A stretch of DNA of 64,000 bases from Marsupella aquatica (lineage: Eukaryota; Marchantiophyta). How positions within the stretch are numbered: position 1 is the stretch's first letter; each line of letters begins with the position of its first letter. Below, in pieces: positions 11,124 through 22,923 of the stretch. The notes below the pieces were generated by a model. The model was not told the origin of the DNA, searched no databases, and worked only from the letters and a program-made list of their open reading frames with translations. The translations under genes and the position numbers were made by a program. Location of the stretch: assembly GCA_973895155.1 (NCBI GenBank), contig OZ316896.1:11780001-11844000 (forward strand), given 5' to 3'.

Positions 11124-13648
11124 ACAAGTTTTTTTTATAACCTCTTATTCACATTAATACATATTATATGATATGTTATCATTTTTTAAAAATTATCTCC
11201 TTGCAAAAATGAAAAAAGATATGAATTTTTAATAACCATTGGATCTATGAGATAAATAATTAATTCCTTGATTCATAAAAGAAAGTTAAAAAACCATATA
11301 CACAATAATTTGAAAAATTCAAAAATTTACACATATGAGGACAAACCAACATTTTAAAATTTATGATAATTTTTTTAAAAATATTCTGAAATATTAATTA
11401 AAAATAATACATAAATAAAGTATTATATAATAATCAAGAGATATGAAATATAATAATTTATTAATTATGGAAATTCTGAATAAATTTTAAGATCTCTTAT
11501 AATAAAAATTAATTTTATTTTTTATAATTATGTTTTATTTTTTAATGAAAATAATAAATAAATAATAGTTAATTATTTATAATAATTACGAATTATATTT
11601 AATTCTAATCATTTGATTTATTTTAGGTTTTTAATTTTTTTTTAAATATATATAATTAAATTCAAAAGATTAATATGATTCTCTAAAAAATTATTCATTT
11701 TATAGTATATATAATTGTAAGGTCTAATTAGTATGAATAATAAATTTAATATATATATTTTTATCAATTATTTCAATAATGAATTTTCAATTAGTGTTTT
11801 GTTCTTTAAAACTTTGGATAAATTTTTCCAAGGAAAACTTTGGATAATTTTATTTCGATTATAATTATTAATATATCATCTAATAACTTTTTAGGTTCAT
11901 CAATACATGAAGTATATTAGATTTTAAAATTCTTTACATAAAAAATAATAGGTTATGAAAATTAAAATTAATTTAGTTGTATTTTTATAGATTGAAATAT
12001 AATTAAATAAACACTTAATACTTATGAAATATTTGTTAAATATTAAAGAAATAATATTTTTTAATATAAATTATTTATCTAAAAATTTAGAATGTAAATA
12101 TTATTTATATCTTTATAAGAAAATAAAATCAATAAAAATATATATATATAAATTTATGATAATTTCATGAGTTTGAATATATTTCAAATCATGACAAAGA
12201 TGATTTAGATTTAAAATATAATTTAAATATATTTTTAGTTGATATATAAATTTTAATTTTAATTTTGAATAAAATGTGTACTATTTTTAATCTATTTTAA
12301 TTCTGTATAGTCTTGGATTTAACACTAGTTATAAATTTTTTATTCTTCCAAGTATTGGTTTATCTTGATCCAAATAATTAAAAACTTAAAATTATATTCA
12401 CAAACCTATAAATATATCATAAATGAACTACAAATAAAATAAATAATACATATTTATCTATAAAAGATTTATGAGTTAATCAAATTATTATGATTTCTCA
12501 TTGTTGAGAAAATTTTATTTAAATTTTAAGATTACAAGAAAAAAATTTTATTGTTCAATTATCGTCAATGATTGGATATTGACAATAAATTTTGAATCTT
12601 TAAAAGGATCACCAAAATTGATCTTTGTAACTCTCTTGCAAAATTTGTTAAATTTCAGAGATTGTTCTTAGAATGTTGGGATTTAATTTATAATTTTTAT
12701 AATTTTTATAATTTTTATAATTAAATATATAAAACGATTTCTTTCAAATTCAAATATACTCTTTAAAATTGATTATCTAGAAAAAATCAAAAATTGTAGT
12801 GTCATATGCATAAATTTTATGAATGATATTGTTGGGCACACAGGTTTAGAATCAAAATTAATTATTAAATCTCCAAGTCAATCCAATTTAACTAAAGAAT
12901 TGAAATTTTTTATATTCCATGACATCACTCTAACGTGTTAATTGTATTTCATAATTAAATTCTCACTTACGTTTTGAGGTTGGATTGTTTGAGAGAACCG
13001 ATGATCATATACATCATAGAATTTTTTTTTAAATCAATGAAAACATGTAATTATTGTAGGCATGTAAGTTTGAAGTTTGCATTTGGTTTGGTGATGCATT
13101 GAGAAAACCTCAAGATCATTGTGAGGTTTAGAGTTATCACTAATTATAAAATCCAAATTTATCAAAATTTAGTGAATTCACTCTTCATTAAATATTTTCT
13201 TGTAATTATTTGACACACTGCAAAAACAAAATTGGGTTGACATGTTTAGAAACTAGAAGGAGATATGAACTACCAATTTGATGAGGAAAATGATCAAAGA
13301 TTACGTGAGTTCAAAACCTTGGAAGACTAATCTAATATTTATTCTAATGGATGAGTCTAAAGAAGTTTGATAAAAATATTTGAGGGAAGAAACATTCAAG
13401 ACACTAAAGATTCTATAAACTCTTGTTTGGTAGGGAAAACCATAAGTTTATCATTTTGAGAACAACAAACAATACTGTTTTTGCTCTTGGAATTGTTGTA
13501 CATACTAGGGGGTTATTCTATGATCTGTTCGAGATCTTGGAACATCAAATCTTGTAGAAACAAAGTGAAATGACTATTCATTAGTAATACATTTAAAAAT
13601 ATTTTTAGGCTTACATTAATGTTTCAAAATCATCTCTCATGATAGCGT
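11124..13648. other. 2.5-kb extremely AT-rich noncoding block
   Basis: From about 11124 to 13640 the sequence is dominated by A and T with no usable open frame. It includes a short tandem AATTTTTAT-type repeat near 12690-12722. It starts sharply at the end of the GC-rich tandem array and ends where the gypsy-B LTR begins. It could be old intergenic DNA or a matrix-attachment-like region; nothing more can be supported. Confidence 0.6.
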
Positions 13649-13956
13649 TGTCGTGCCAAAACATTTCAGCAATGGAATGTCCCTTTATAGTGGCTGATGG
13701 GCGAGCCATTGCTAGTCAGTCGCGGGTATGCTGACTCAAACAGGTTGCTCATTTGGTGTTTGGGTGAGCCTTGCTGGTGGCAACTGGTTGGGGCGAGAAT
13801 GATATTTCCATATGCTACTTAAGGCTTGAGCTGCGGTTCATTGGGTTTATGTGAGTTTGGTTGTTGGTTCGGCTATTATGTTTGATGTTTCGTTATTCGT
13901 TGCTCGCTGCGGGTTTTGGATTTGATGGCGGTTTTGAGCTTTGAGTCTTGGGCCTT
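13649..13956 (+). repeat. gypsy-B left LTR (308 bp recognisable)
   Basis: It aligns over its whole length to 22569-22923, from TGTCGTGCC to GAGTCTTGGGCCTT. The two diverge just after GGGCCTT, so one or both LTR ends are truncated there and the terminal CA is not identified. A TATA-like promoter was not assigned. Confidence 0.8.
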
Positions 13957-14477
13957 CGAGCATCGGTCTGACTGATTTATTGAGATATGTATTAAAATGT
14001 CGTCAGGGTTTGATTGTCAGCGATACGCAATTCAAATCAAACTCTAATACAAATGCCAAAGTAAAACAACGGTACTATGATACTCTGAAGATGGAATTTT
14101 ACTCCTTGAATTCAAACATCTATCCTCGAATTAGCTAACAAATCTTGACACAGCAAGCAAACTTAGTGGTGAAATTCGATAAGAATCTCAAAAGGTTGTG
14201 ATTAAAAATTCAGTCACGAGAAAGAATCTTCTAAATTTATTCACAATTAATAACACATGCTTTACTTCCATACAAGACATCCTTGTTAAAATAGAAGGTA
14301 GAAAATTAATCAAAATCTCTTTCTAAATAAAGTTTGTCCCCCCAGTGATGGATAAATCGAGGGGTCTTATAGGTGTAAACTTCTAACAAAAGGAAACTGA
14401 AGGGGTACAACTTTTCAAATCTCAAACACCCAAAAGGGTAGTCTCTGAAAAGATGAAGTGAGTGTAAAAAATGCAAT

Positions 14478-15411
14478 GGACGCTTCAAAAAGCGTCATGT
14501 TTGAAGCGGACGCTTTACAAAGCGTGACTGTTTTTGGTAAAATAAATAATTAATGACTTTGTCGGAATTTTAACTTCTAAACCAAAAGTCAGAATGAAGT
14601 GAAACTTTTCTAGTATACTCTACTACATATCATCTTTATGCTGGCAAAGTTTCAGACTTGTCTAAGATCTTTAAGTGCTTCAAATAAATCGGTAAAAGTG
14701 TCACAATGTTCTTAGAAATGGAAAACCGAAATTTTTTCTAAGTGTCACAAATTTGGTGGACGCTTCACGAGGCGTCCAAAATACAAAGGAACTTTTGTGG
14801 ATGCTTCAGAAAGAGTCCAAAATTTGCATGTCTTTGGTAGTGTCTATTTCGACCTTCGGGTGGACGCTTCATGAGGCGTTCGGGCCTGTGGCGGACGCTT
14901 TAGTCAGCGTCAATGTTGATGTCGCCTTCGGGGTAGCGGACAATTTGCTGTCGTGCCAACTCTAACTTTTTCACTTTTTGGAAGTCATTTATGGGGAAGG
15001 AAAATGGCAGAGACGGTTCCCTTGCAATGGCAGATGCGGCAAGCAAGAATAAGGAGCCAAAGCTATTAAACTTGTCAGGCGCCGAGTCTTCCAAGTACTC
15101 AGGAGGATACTTTAGAAGTTGATGTTGCGTTAAAACGCGTCACGTCTCTCTGGCTTCTCATGTGGACGCTTTAAGAAGCGTCGTGTTTTGCTGGCGTCAA
15201 GTATGGACGCTTTCGGCAGCGTCGAAGTTTTCCTTCACTTGGGATTGGGGATGCTTCAGTTAGCGCTTGTATTGTGGTGCGCACTTCGTGAAGCATCAGA
15301 TCCCATTATCATCAAACACGGATGCTTTGTAAAGCGTCGAGCCTATTTTTACTTCGGAGCCAGGACACTGAAGTTGGCGTCTATCTCATGGTGGACGCTT
15401 CGCGAAGCGTC
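14478..15411. repeat. Array of ~11 imperfect 19-20-bp palindromes, GGACGCTTCNNGAAGCGTCC type
   Basis: Copies sit at 14478, 14508, 14758, 14799, 14862, 14893, 15164, 15205, 15249, 15320 and 15393, with half-sites near 15279 and 15475. The best copies are GGACGCTTCACGAGGCGTCC (14758-14777) and GGACGCTTCGCGAAGCGTC (15393-15411). Arms (GGACGCTT/AAGCGTCC) are conserved while the centre and the intervening DNA vary, and spacing is irregular (30 to 270 bp). No convincing gene overlaps them. The layout resembles the palindrome set in the element at 52253-63279 but with a different core. Confidence 0.8.
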
Positions 15412-15949
15412 TTGGCTTGAGTTGCATCCTCAGCAGGAATTACTTGAAATAGAGTAACTAGAGGCAAACACCTCATGAAGCGTCAGAATAGTGGGGACGT
15501 TGTGGAAAGCATTGTCTTTTGTTCCAAAAAAGTTTGAAAAATTCCCAAATAAATTCTAATTGATAAATTTTGACAAAAATACTCTTCCACATAGCCCTCC
15601 AATCAAAATTTGTCGTGTCCGCACAAAAAGTGAAATAATATACTAAATATTAATCATTTGAAGGTCTTTTGATGGAATAACAAAGTTGATCTTTACTGAT
15701 TCGGAGTTATCAAATTACATAGGAGGCCAAATGTCGAGCAGAGGTAATCGAGCAAGTCCTCTAATGGCTTGTGATCCTTGAGTACGGGAAGATGAATGAA
15801 GCTAGTTTCTCTTTAGTTGTTCTCTCAATTTAATAAGGTTCTTCTCATACTTAAATTAAATTGCATATCCGTCATGAGAGACCCAGACATAATAGCTGTA
15901 AGGCCACGGATTGTGTGGAAGTATAGGAGGAAAGGGGCAGGAAGCTCTT

Positions 15950-17684
15950 CTAAGGGACGGTAGACTCCCAACACCAGATTTCATACGCAGAGAATTTAGT
16001 TTTCCTATCCTTATCAATTGGCAGAACAATCTTTGGAAACATATATGTAAGTATCAAAGTACGTATACCTTGAGGACATATTCCTGGAAAAATCTGCTGC
16101 TGTTGTTTGATACTCTCAACCTCCAAATGCCTGAAAGCTATTTGGTAGTCCTTCTTGGTCCAACAGGTAATAGAAGCAAGATTGGGGACAGGAATAGGAG
16201 ATGGCAACTCAACCAATCTTCCCAGTCAAGATGGAATTTGAATAATCTTGGGATCTACCTCATCTTCATTGCCATCACTGGGTGCTTCTATCCATCAAAA
16301 AATTACTACTGGAGTTGAGAAAGGAATCACAGACTCCTTAGCAGGTGGGTGAGGTGGAGTCTCAGGAGAAGAAGTAGCAATGGTAGTCAGTACTAGTCTT
16401 GGTATCTCTGCACCTGTGAATTCTGCACATGGAAGTTCCTGCTCTAGCTGTAACTCCTTTGAATAACCAGCTGTCTCACCTTGAACTTCAGCTGGTTCCA
16501 CTTCATTGACATTCTACACCTGTGCTTCTCTCTGAGCCTTGTCAAAATCTTCAGCAACGTGCAATTCCATTGAATCCCGAGCTCTCTGTAATCTCTCTCA
16601 TGGTCTACGACTATAAGTGACCGGGTACTCATCTGGAGCTCAAGATTTGGAAGCTATAGGTTGAGTGTCCACAGAAACAATTCTCTCAAAGTTGATTGAA
16701 GCAAATGTATTGTCAAGTGTAAGGTTCCACTGGACTCTGGTTTGGATTATCATAATCCATTTGAACCGGTGATAATTCCTCATTATCGAAATACCGAGGA
16801 ATTTGACTTAGTCCCTCAGCTAAATCCTCTAAAATATCTAGTGGTACGGTTACCACATTACTATTTCCTTGCTGGCTAGAATCATATTGTTCAGGCCTTC
16901 GTAAGAATGGCATATTATCTTCATCATCAATCTCTACAATTTCATCCTCACGATCACTTCTTGACAATATTGTAATCTCAGGATCTGGTCTCTCTAAACC
17001 GAGAATGTCTTGAGGAGATCCAAGAATGTCTTGCAGAGGTGGTTGTGGGCTCCCATTGGAGAAGTCATCCGATTCATAGTCATGCAATGAAGCCAAAGCA
17101 TCTTGCTCTACAGCAACTAAAGATGGAGATGGATAGGGCAGTTCCTCCTAAACAATATCTTCTGCAATAGAGGGTAAAAATGGGGGTTCACCTGGTAATT
17201 CCTCAACTACCTCGGGTTCTTGAGTAACTTCCTCTTTATTATCCAAGGAACTGTATCTATCTGACTCAAATTGTGAATTGGTCTAGGTCTCTTCTATCAG
17301 CTCGTCTTCAATTCCAGGCATAATTGGTGTTCTAGTTCCCATAAATTGTTCGTATAGCTCCTTGTCGATTATAGGAGCTTCCTCCTCTAGAACTTGAGTC
17401 GTCTGCTCTTGTACTTCAATCAAACTATGGACCTTTGGTAGCAACTCTATCTCTTCGCAATCAAGTAAGGTACACAATTCATTCAAGGTAACCTGTGAAT
17501 TGTTGAGCTGCTCCTCTGGTCTACAACTCACATCCGCTTTCACCTTAATCATTAAATTTTGATAAATCTGCCTTTCTACCAGTAGCAGGCACCTCTTCTT
17601 GTAGTAAATATGCGCTAAGTAGTGAGTCAAGTGCAATCCGCAGCTTGTGTCTTCTATAAGATCTGGATCCCTCACTTCTTGCAC
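15950..17684 (-). pseudogene. Decayed minus-strand ORF region, unrecognised, possibly retroelement-derived
   Basis: Successive minus-strand frames (17684-17283, 17096-16713, 16501-16295, 16216-15950) encode acidic, Glu/Pro/Ser-rich sequence such as LEEEAPIIDKELYEQF and SDREDEIVEIDDEDNMPF, ending in a more globular piece (YQIAFRHLEVESIKQQQQIF). They are separated by single stops rather than long gaps, suggesting one longer reading frame that has decayed. It lies antisense to gypsy-B. I do not recognise a domain. It may be an accessory ORF of another inserted element. Confidence 0.4.
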
Positions 17685-17689
17685 CTGGC

Positions 17690-18177
17690 AGACGTGCTCT
17701 ATGAGCTATTGAGGAAGAAGGTTAAGTGGAGATGGTTACTAGAGCATAGCGAAGTAGTGGCCAAGCTTAAGAGTGTTCTCATGAGTCCGCCAATTCTCCG
17801 AGTTGCGGCTATGAGAGTGGGCGACCACAGATAATGAATGTTGATGCAAGTCCATTCGCAGCTAGGTGGGCTATTGGGAAAGATGACAAGAATGGTGAAA
17901 GGTATGTCATCAGATTTGGGGCAAAAAGTTTTAAGGAAAGGCAAAGGAGGTATGCTCAAGTGAAAAGGGAGCTTTGGGGTGCCAAAGTGGCACTCCATCA
18001 GGAGAGGAACTATTTGATTGGGGCACCAGTGGTGGTTGAGACCGATTGCCAATCGTTGCTAGGAATGATAGCAAACTATGACACACCTAACATAGCGATG
18101 CTCAGGTGGATTGCTTTCATTTGGATGTTCGACCCTTAGCTAAGTCACATTGCGGGAAAGGATAATCCGGTTGCCAA
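17690..18177 (+). pseudogene. gypsy-B RT connection and RNase H, first part
   Basis: The segment begins with the RT connection helix region (HLADVLYELLRKKVKWRWLLEH, then LKSVLMSPPILRV). After a frame change at about 17830 it continues as RNase H: MNVDASPFAARWAIG with the first Asp, RRYAQVKRELWG with the Glu, and VVVETDCQSLLGMI with the next Asp. It then runs IAMLRWIAFIWMFDP, a TAG, and HIAGKDNPVAN up to the CACTA insertion at 18178. RNase H would remove RNA from the RNA-DNA hybrid. This RNase H variant differs clearly from those of gypsy-A and gypsy-C. Confidence 0.8.
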
Positions 18178-20954
18178 CACTAGTAGAAACTGGGGTGTTA
18201 TATGACTAGGTTTTATGACTGCCCATGACTCCTTGTGACTAAAGTTTGGGGGGTATCAAGCCAGTCGTAATTTTGACATAGCGTCTTATTTAAAGTGACT
18301 GAAATCGAGTGGTCAGATTTGTGACTAGGCTTTAAGACACATTTTGTGACTAATAATGACCAAATCCATACTTGGGCATTTTCGGATGAGAAAGTGCTAT
18401 AGTCTACTATGCACAACCAATTAACACTTCTGAACCTTCAACATCAGACTGAATGGAAGATAATACAAACCCACCAGTCATATACAACATAAAAAACAGG
18501 ACAATAGAGTGAGATAAGTCAAGAGGTCTGCTTTATGTAACTCACAATTCAAAGCTTCCAACACAGGTGAATCTTCCAGGTTGAACCCTCTCTCATACAC
18601 ACACTACTTTTCTAGAGTTGGGACACTGCAGCTGCTGATAAGCTTGGCTTGAGTGAAAATGCACATAGCTTCCACCAGCCAACAACATACAAGCCCCTGA
18701 AACTGAAAATTTGCACAACTAAATAGCTGAAACTTGAGAGCTCACTCACTCTTAGGAGCTGCTCTCCTCCTTGTCTCTTCTCTACCTCCTATCACAGCAT
18801 CCAATGCATCTAATTACTCTCTTGCAAAGCTTGAAACTGAAATTTACTTGGCTAACTTGTTGCTCATCTATTCTAAATGTCCTACTCACTACCTAGGTAA
18901 GTTCTCGCAAACCTCCATGCATCACTCCTGAACTGAATTCGCTTTTGGCCTCCATAGGTACCTCCTCCTAGCTCCTACCTTCAATTTTCACTCCAGTAGC
19001 TCCTCCCTGGTCTCTAGTAGTAACTCAGTAATTTCTGACATTGTATCCTAGGCACTCATTTTAGCCCTAAAATCTCTCTCGTGGATTCCAACAACACTCT
19101 GATCTCTCCAATACTCAACCTTGGGGTGCCCACTTGCCCTGGTATCACTCCTTGGATCCCTGAGCAGCACCCACGAGCCACCAGCAATGCACACAAATTT
19201 TCCACCTCAAATCAGTCAGTCTGTGCTCTCCCTGACCAGAACATTCAATCTTGCATCAATTCTCCTTGTCTCCTTGTCCTGCACCTCAATCTCCACTGAA
19301 TGGCCACCAGGGACACCTCAACTACTCCCCTGGAATCCATCAACCAACAAGGAAAGCCATGAGCTCATTCAAGCAATAATTCAGATTTTGGCTTCTTCTC
19401 ACTCAAATCGCTAATTTCCAGCTCCCAGATCTAACTCCTATAGCATCCAACGATTCTTTTGAAGCCCTAATTCGAATGCATGTCCTCAAAGGGAATCCAA
19501 GGACGATCCCAACCCAGCTGTCCAATCCAAAAATGATGGTAGAATGCCAAAGATACAGCTCCCTAAACCATAGCACTAAATTTGGCCTTTGTTAATCCAA
19601 ATCCTGAACTTTTGGGCTGAACTTTGAGCTCCTTCAGCTTTGAGCAGCTGATGGGAGGCTTGATTCCTGGCTCATAGCATGATCAAGGGTATCCAAAGGC
19701 GAATCCAATGCCCCAATCCAATCCAAAAACGATCAAGAAATGGCTAAGATACATCTCCCGATCTGCTGCAGCTTTTACTAGGGAAATTTTTGGATTCCAG
19801 GTCAAATGATGACCTCTCTAGCTTTGAGGTGTACCAGGAAAGCCTAAATCAAAGTTGCCATGCGCGAGAGCATCCAAAGACAAATCCAACGCACCTATGT
19901 AATGCAAAAACGAGCAATCAAAGCTAAAGATACAGTTCCCGATCTGCTGCTGCCTCCATAGCCACAAACCTTCGATGGTCTCTTGGATTCCTGCTCGACC
20001 CTTGTACTTTAGGCTCGACATTTTCTCCCCCTTGGACCTTTCTCCACCTCGTTACTGGCCAGTAGCAAGGCCCTCTAAGTCCCCCTCTAAGCTAGCTATT
20101 CGATTTAGCTGCACCGCCAAATTGGTGTAACCCCAAATTTCACTAATTCCTCTCCATGATTGATCTCCAAGCAACTACAATAGTTTGACTAATTACTAGA
20201 ACTACTCCTGGCTATTCCCTTACTAATCTAACACCAAGAAGAATATTTATCCCAAGTCCTAAGTAGCTTAGTTTATCTATCCCGACACTTATCTAAAACT
20301 TACATTTAGACTATCAAATGTCAATACTAATATGGCCTGAAAAAAAATCTTTCTTTTTCTCTCAACTAATCTTCATGTCACCTATTGCTAACTAAAAGTC
20401 AAGGGCATAGAGCTTAATTCCTATTTCTATTTAACCATTTTGTCACTTCTACCATTTCATACTTGCTCCAAAACAACGTCTCGACTATACTAATTACTCT
20501 CGGTGAAGCCTAAAAATCCTCTAACAGACCTGTGGGCCACTTTCTGAGGGGTGCACACACCCTTCACAAAGTAGGAAGGAAACTTTTCATAGTGTTTTCC
20601 TAAACTCTGCTTCACTGAAGGTCTTTGTAGTGTTCATGTGAACCACACCGCCACGGTAAAATAGAAGTTGCCCAAGTGGGAGTAATGGGATTAATCTCAC
20701 AATGAGAATGTTCAAGCCAATTTATGACTATATTGGACGTGGTTGGACCAATTGCATTTATATTACTTAGACTAAGCGTGACTAGGACTATCCACTGTTC
20801 AGAATTTCAATGCTCTAGTGTCTTATGTAGACTCATTAGTGACTGTCAAGTCATGTGGGGTCACATCTGTAAGACTGATGTTATATTAAAGCACTCTGGT
20901 GGTCAAGCTTGTCATAACTGGTCTGGTCATGAAATGCCCCAGTTTCTACTAGTG
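18178..20954. mobile_element. Non-autonomous CACTA (En/Spm-type) element, 2,777 bp
   Basis: The termini are an 18-bp perfect inverted repeat, CACTAGTAGAAACTGGGG, at 18178-18195 and 20937-20954. The 3-bp target duplication CAA is at 18175-18177 and 20955-20957. CACTA ends with a 3-bp duplication are diagnostic of the superfamily. Subterminal repeats of GTGACTA/TGACTAG are seen at the left (18200-18350) and right (20724-20900). No transposase frame is visible. The interior contains about three degenerate repeats of roughly 190 bp (19440-19960) sharing blocks such as AATCCAAAAACGA and CCCGATCTGCTGC. Plus-strand ORFs at 18734-19414 look accidental. Confidence 0.92.
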
Positions 20955-22540
20955 CAACATGCTGTCGAGGGCAAGGTTCAGAAATGAGGTAGCGACAAGA
21001 GTTGGTGAGGTGACCAGAACCAAAAGTGTTGGAAGTCTAGACTTCAAGGAAGAACTTTACTTGGGAGAGCTGTTGGATATTGGGTGATACATCAGTACTT
21101 TGGAGAAGCAACCAGAGTGGAGCTACCAGGAGTTTGTCAAGATCCGGAAGAGATCTTACAAGTTCTTATTGAGAGAGGTCTACTTGTGGTGAAGGCGGAA
21201 GGACCCAGGTCAATTGTTGCAAAGGGTTGTGGATACCAAGGTTGAGAAGGATCGAATTCTCAAAGAGTGTCATGATGCTGACATGGGTGGACACAAAGGG
21301 GTGCATTTGACTTACGAGAGGGTCAGGAAGTTGTATTGGTGGCCAGGTTTATACTTGGCTGTTCGAGACTATGTGGAGACTTGTGAGATTTGCCAGTTTT
21401 ACTCAAGTATCCGACATAGGGATGGATTGGTTCCGACTTACCCAGTGGCGCTACACTTTCAATGGGCTATTGATATGGTGTACATGCCAAGAGAGAGCAA
21501 TGGGGCAAGATACTTGGTTTTGGCAAGAGAAGACTTGTCTTCTTATGTGGAAGGGAGAGCATTGGCTTTGAATACTACCGCTGCTATTTGTCAGTTCATA
21601 CTCGAAGACATTATTGCAAGGCACAGATGCTTTACAAGGATCAGGGCTGATAGGGGGAGCTCAGCTCCAAGGAAGCGCAAGAGTTTTTTGACCAATACTG
21701 CATCAAACTGAAGCTGACTTTGAGTTACAATCCGAAAGGCAATGGGAAATCTGAAAGAGGGCACATTCAGATTGTGAGCGCTTTGGCTAAGGCTTTTGAT
21801 GGAGATCTGGGCAGGTGGTCGAGCCTTCTCCCACTTGCTCTATTAGCTAATTAGATGACTTGTAGCTCAGTGACCGGATATGTTTCGGCTGAGCTACTTA
21901 TTGGGCACTTACCAATGATGCCACTCAAGGAAGATGTTTGTAGCTGGCGACTGTTGGAGAGACAAATTTTTGAGAGAGGAGTTGCTGGCCCAAAGGATTG
22001 AACACTTCAATCTGTTACCTGCTAAGATTGAGGTGGCTCGGAAGTAGTTGAAGATGGCAAGGCTAGGGAACAAGGCCAGGTTTGATAGGACTCATCAGTT
22101 GAGGCCTGTCTTGGTTAAGGAAGGGGATTGGATTCTGATTTACGAGAGTAAGTTGGACAAGCAACACTTGAGCCAAAACAAGTTTGCTCGAAGGTGCAAG
22201 GTCCGTCTGTGATGGTTGTTGTTCATTCAAATGCGACCTATACTATTCAAGAGCTGGATTGAATCGTTCACCAAGTACCTTACGCAGGGAAGAGGGTAAA
22301 GATCTTCAAGAGGAGGACCGAGAAAGGGATGGACTCAAGTTATGACGTTAGTGAATTTGAAGATGAGGCACTGGTCCAAGCGCATTTGGGTGAGTGGGAC
22401 TTTGAGTTTCTTGAAAGTGGAGTGACTAAGGCTCAATCTAAAGGCTTTGGTTTTCAGTTTCTTGAGGGGAAAGTGGTCTAGGCGCATGGTTTAAGTTCTG
22501 ATTCTGACTTAGAAAAAATCTGATGGATTGGAGCAGACCA
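20955..22540 (+). pseudogene. gypsy-B integrase and pol C-terminus
   Basis: MLSRARF continues the RNase H end directly across the CACTA insertion. The integrase zinc region has GGHKGVHLTYERVRKLYWWPG and CEICQ. The catalytic core shows the first Asp in WAIDMV and the second in IRADRGS. Just after this a frame change near 21650-21665 separates the third catalytic Glu (NPKGNGKSERGH) from the rest. A TAG lies in LLAN*MTCS (21852-21854), and further breaks follow in the C-terminal part (KARFDRTHQLRPVLVKEGDW). The enzyme would insert the cDNA, but this copy cannot make it. Confidence 0.85.
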
Positions 22541-22568
22541 GAGACTGCTCAGGTTTTCTGGGGGAGGA

Positions 22569-22923
22569 TGTCATGCCAAAACATTTCAGCAATGGAATAT
22601 CCCTTTATAGTGGCTGATGGGCAAGCCATCGTTGGTAAGTCGCGAGTATGCTGACTCAGACAGGTTGCTTGTTTGGTTGAGATAAGGTTTGGTGTTTGGG
22701 TGACTCATCGTCCCCAAGCTTGGTTTTTGGGTGAGCCTCGCTGATGGCAGCTGGCTGGGGCAAAAACGATGTTTCTGGATGCTATTTAAGGCTTGAGTTG
22801 CGGCTCATTGGGTTTCTATGGGTTTGGCTATTGGTTGGGCTATTATTTGTGATGTTTTCTTGTTCGTTGCTCATTACGGGTTTTGGATTTGGTGGCGGTT
22901 TTGAGCTTTGAGTCTTGGGCCTT
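22569..22923 (+). repeat. gypsy-B right LTR (355 bp recognisable)
   Basis: It matches the left LTR from TGTCATGCC to GGGCCTT, with an extra block of about 45 bp (around 22675-22725, including GAGATAAGGTTTGGTGTTTGG) that partly duplicates nearby LTR sequence. A purine tract precedes it (22558-22568). The homology stops at 22923, where unrelated DNA begins. Confidence 0.8.

Larger units (their letters stand above)
13649..22923 (+). mobile_element. Ty3/gypsy retrotransposon gypsy-B with both LTRs, heavily rearranged
   Basis: Related direct repeats begin TGTCGTGCCAAAACATTTC at 13649 and TGTCATGCCAAAACATTTC at 22569. A polypurine tract GGGGGAGGA sits immediately before the second. RNase H (17690-18177) and integrase (20955-22540) lie between them on the plus strand, in the order expected for gypsy. 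A CACTA element splits the two, and joining its flanks restores VANMLSRARF. Gag and most of RT are not recognisable. 14478-17684 instead holds a palindrome array and antisense ORF debris, so this copy has suffered insertions and deletions. Confidence 0.8.

Noticed and set aside
14478-15411. CRISPR-like array of short repeats
   Set aside because: The repeats are palindromic sites at irregular spacing with no uniform spacers and no cas genes, and the DNA is plant nuclear.
18734-19414. Plus-strand ORFs inside the CACTA element
   Set aside because: They are short and low in complexity with no domain; the element interior appears noncoding.
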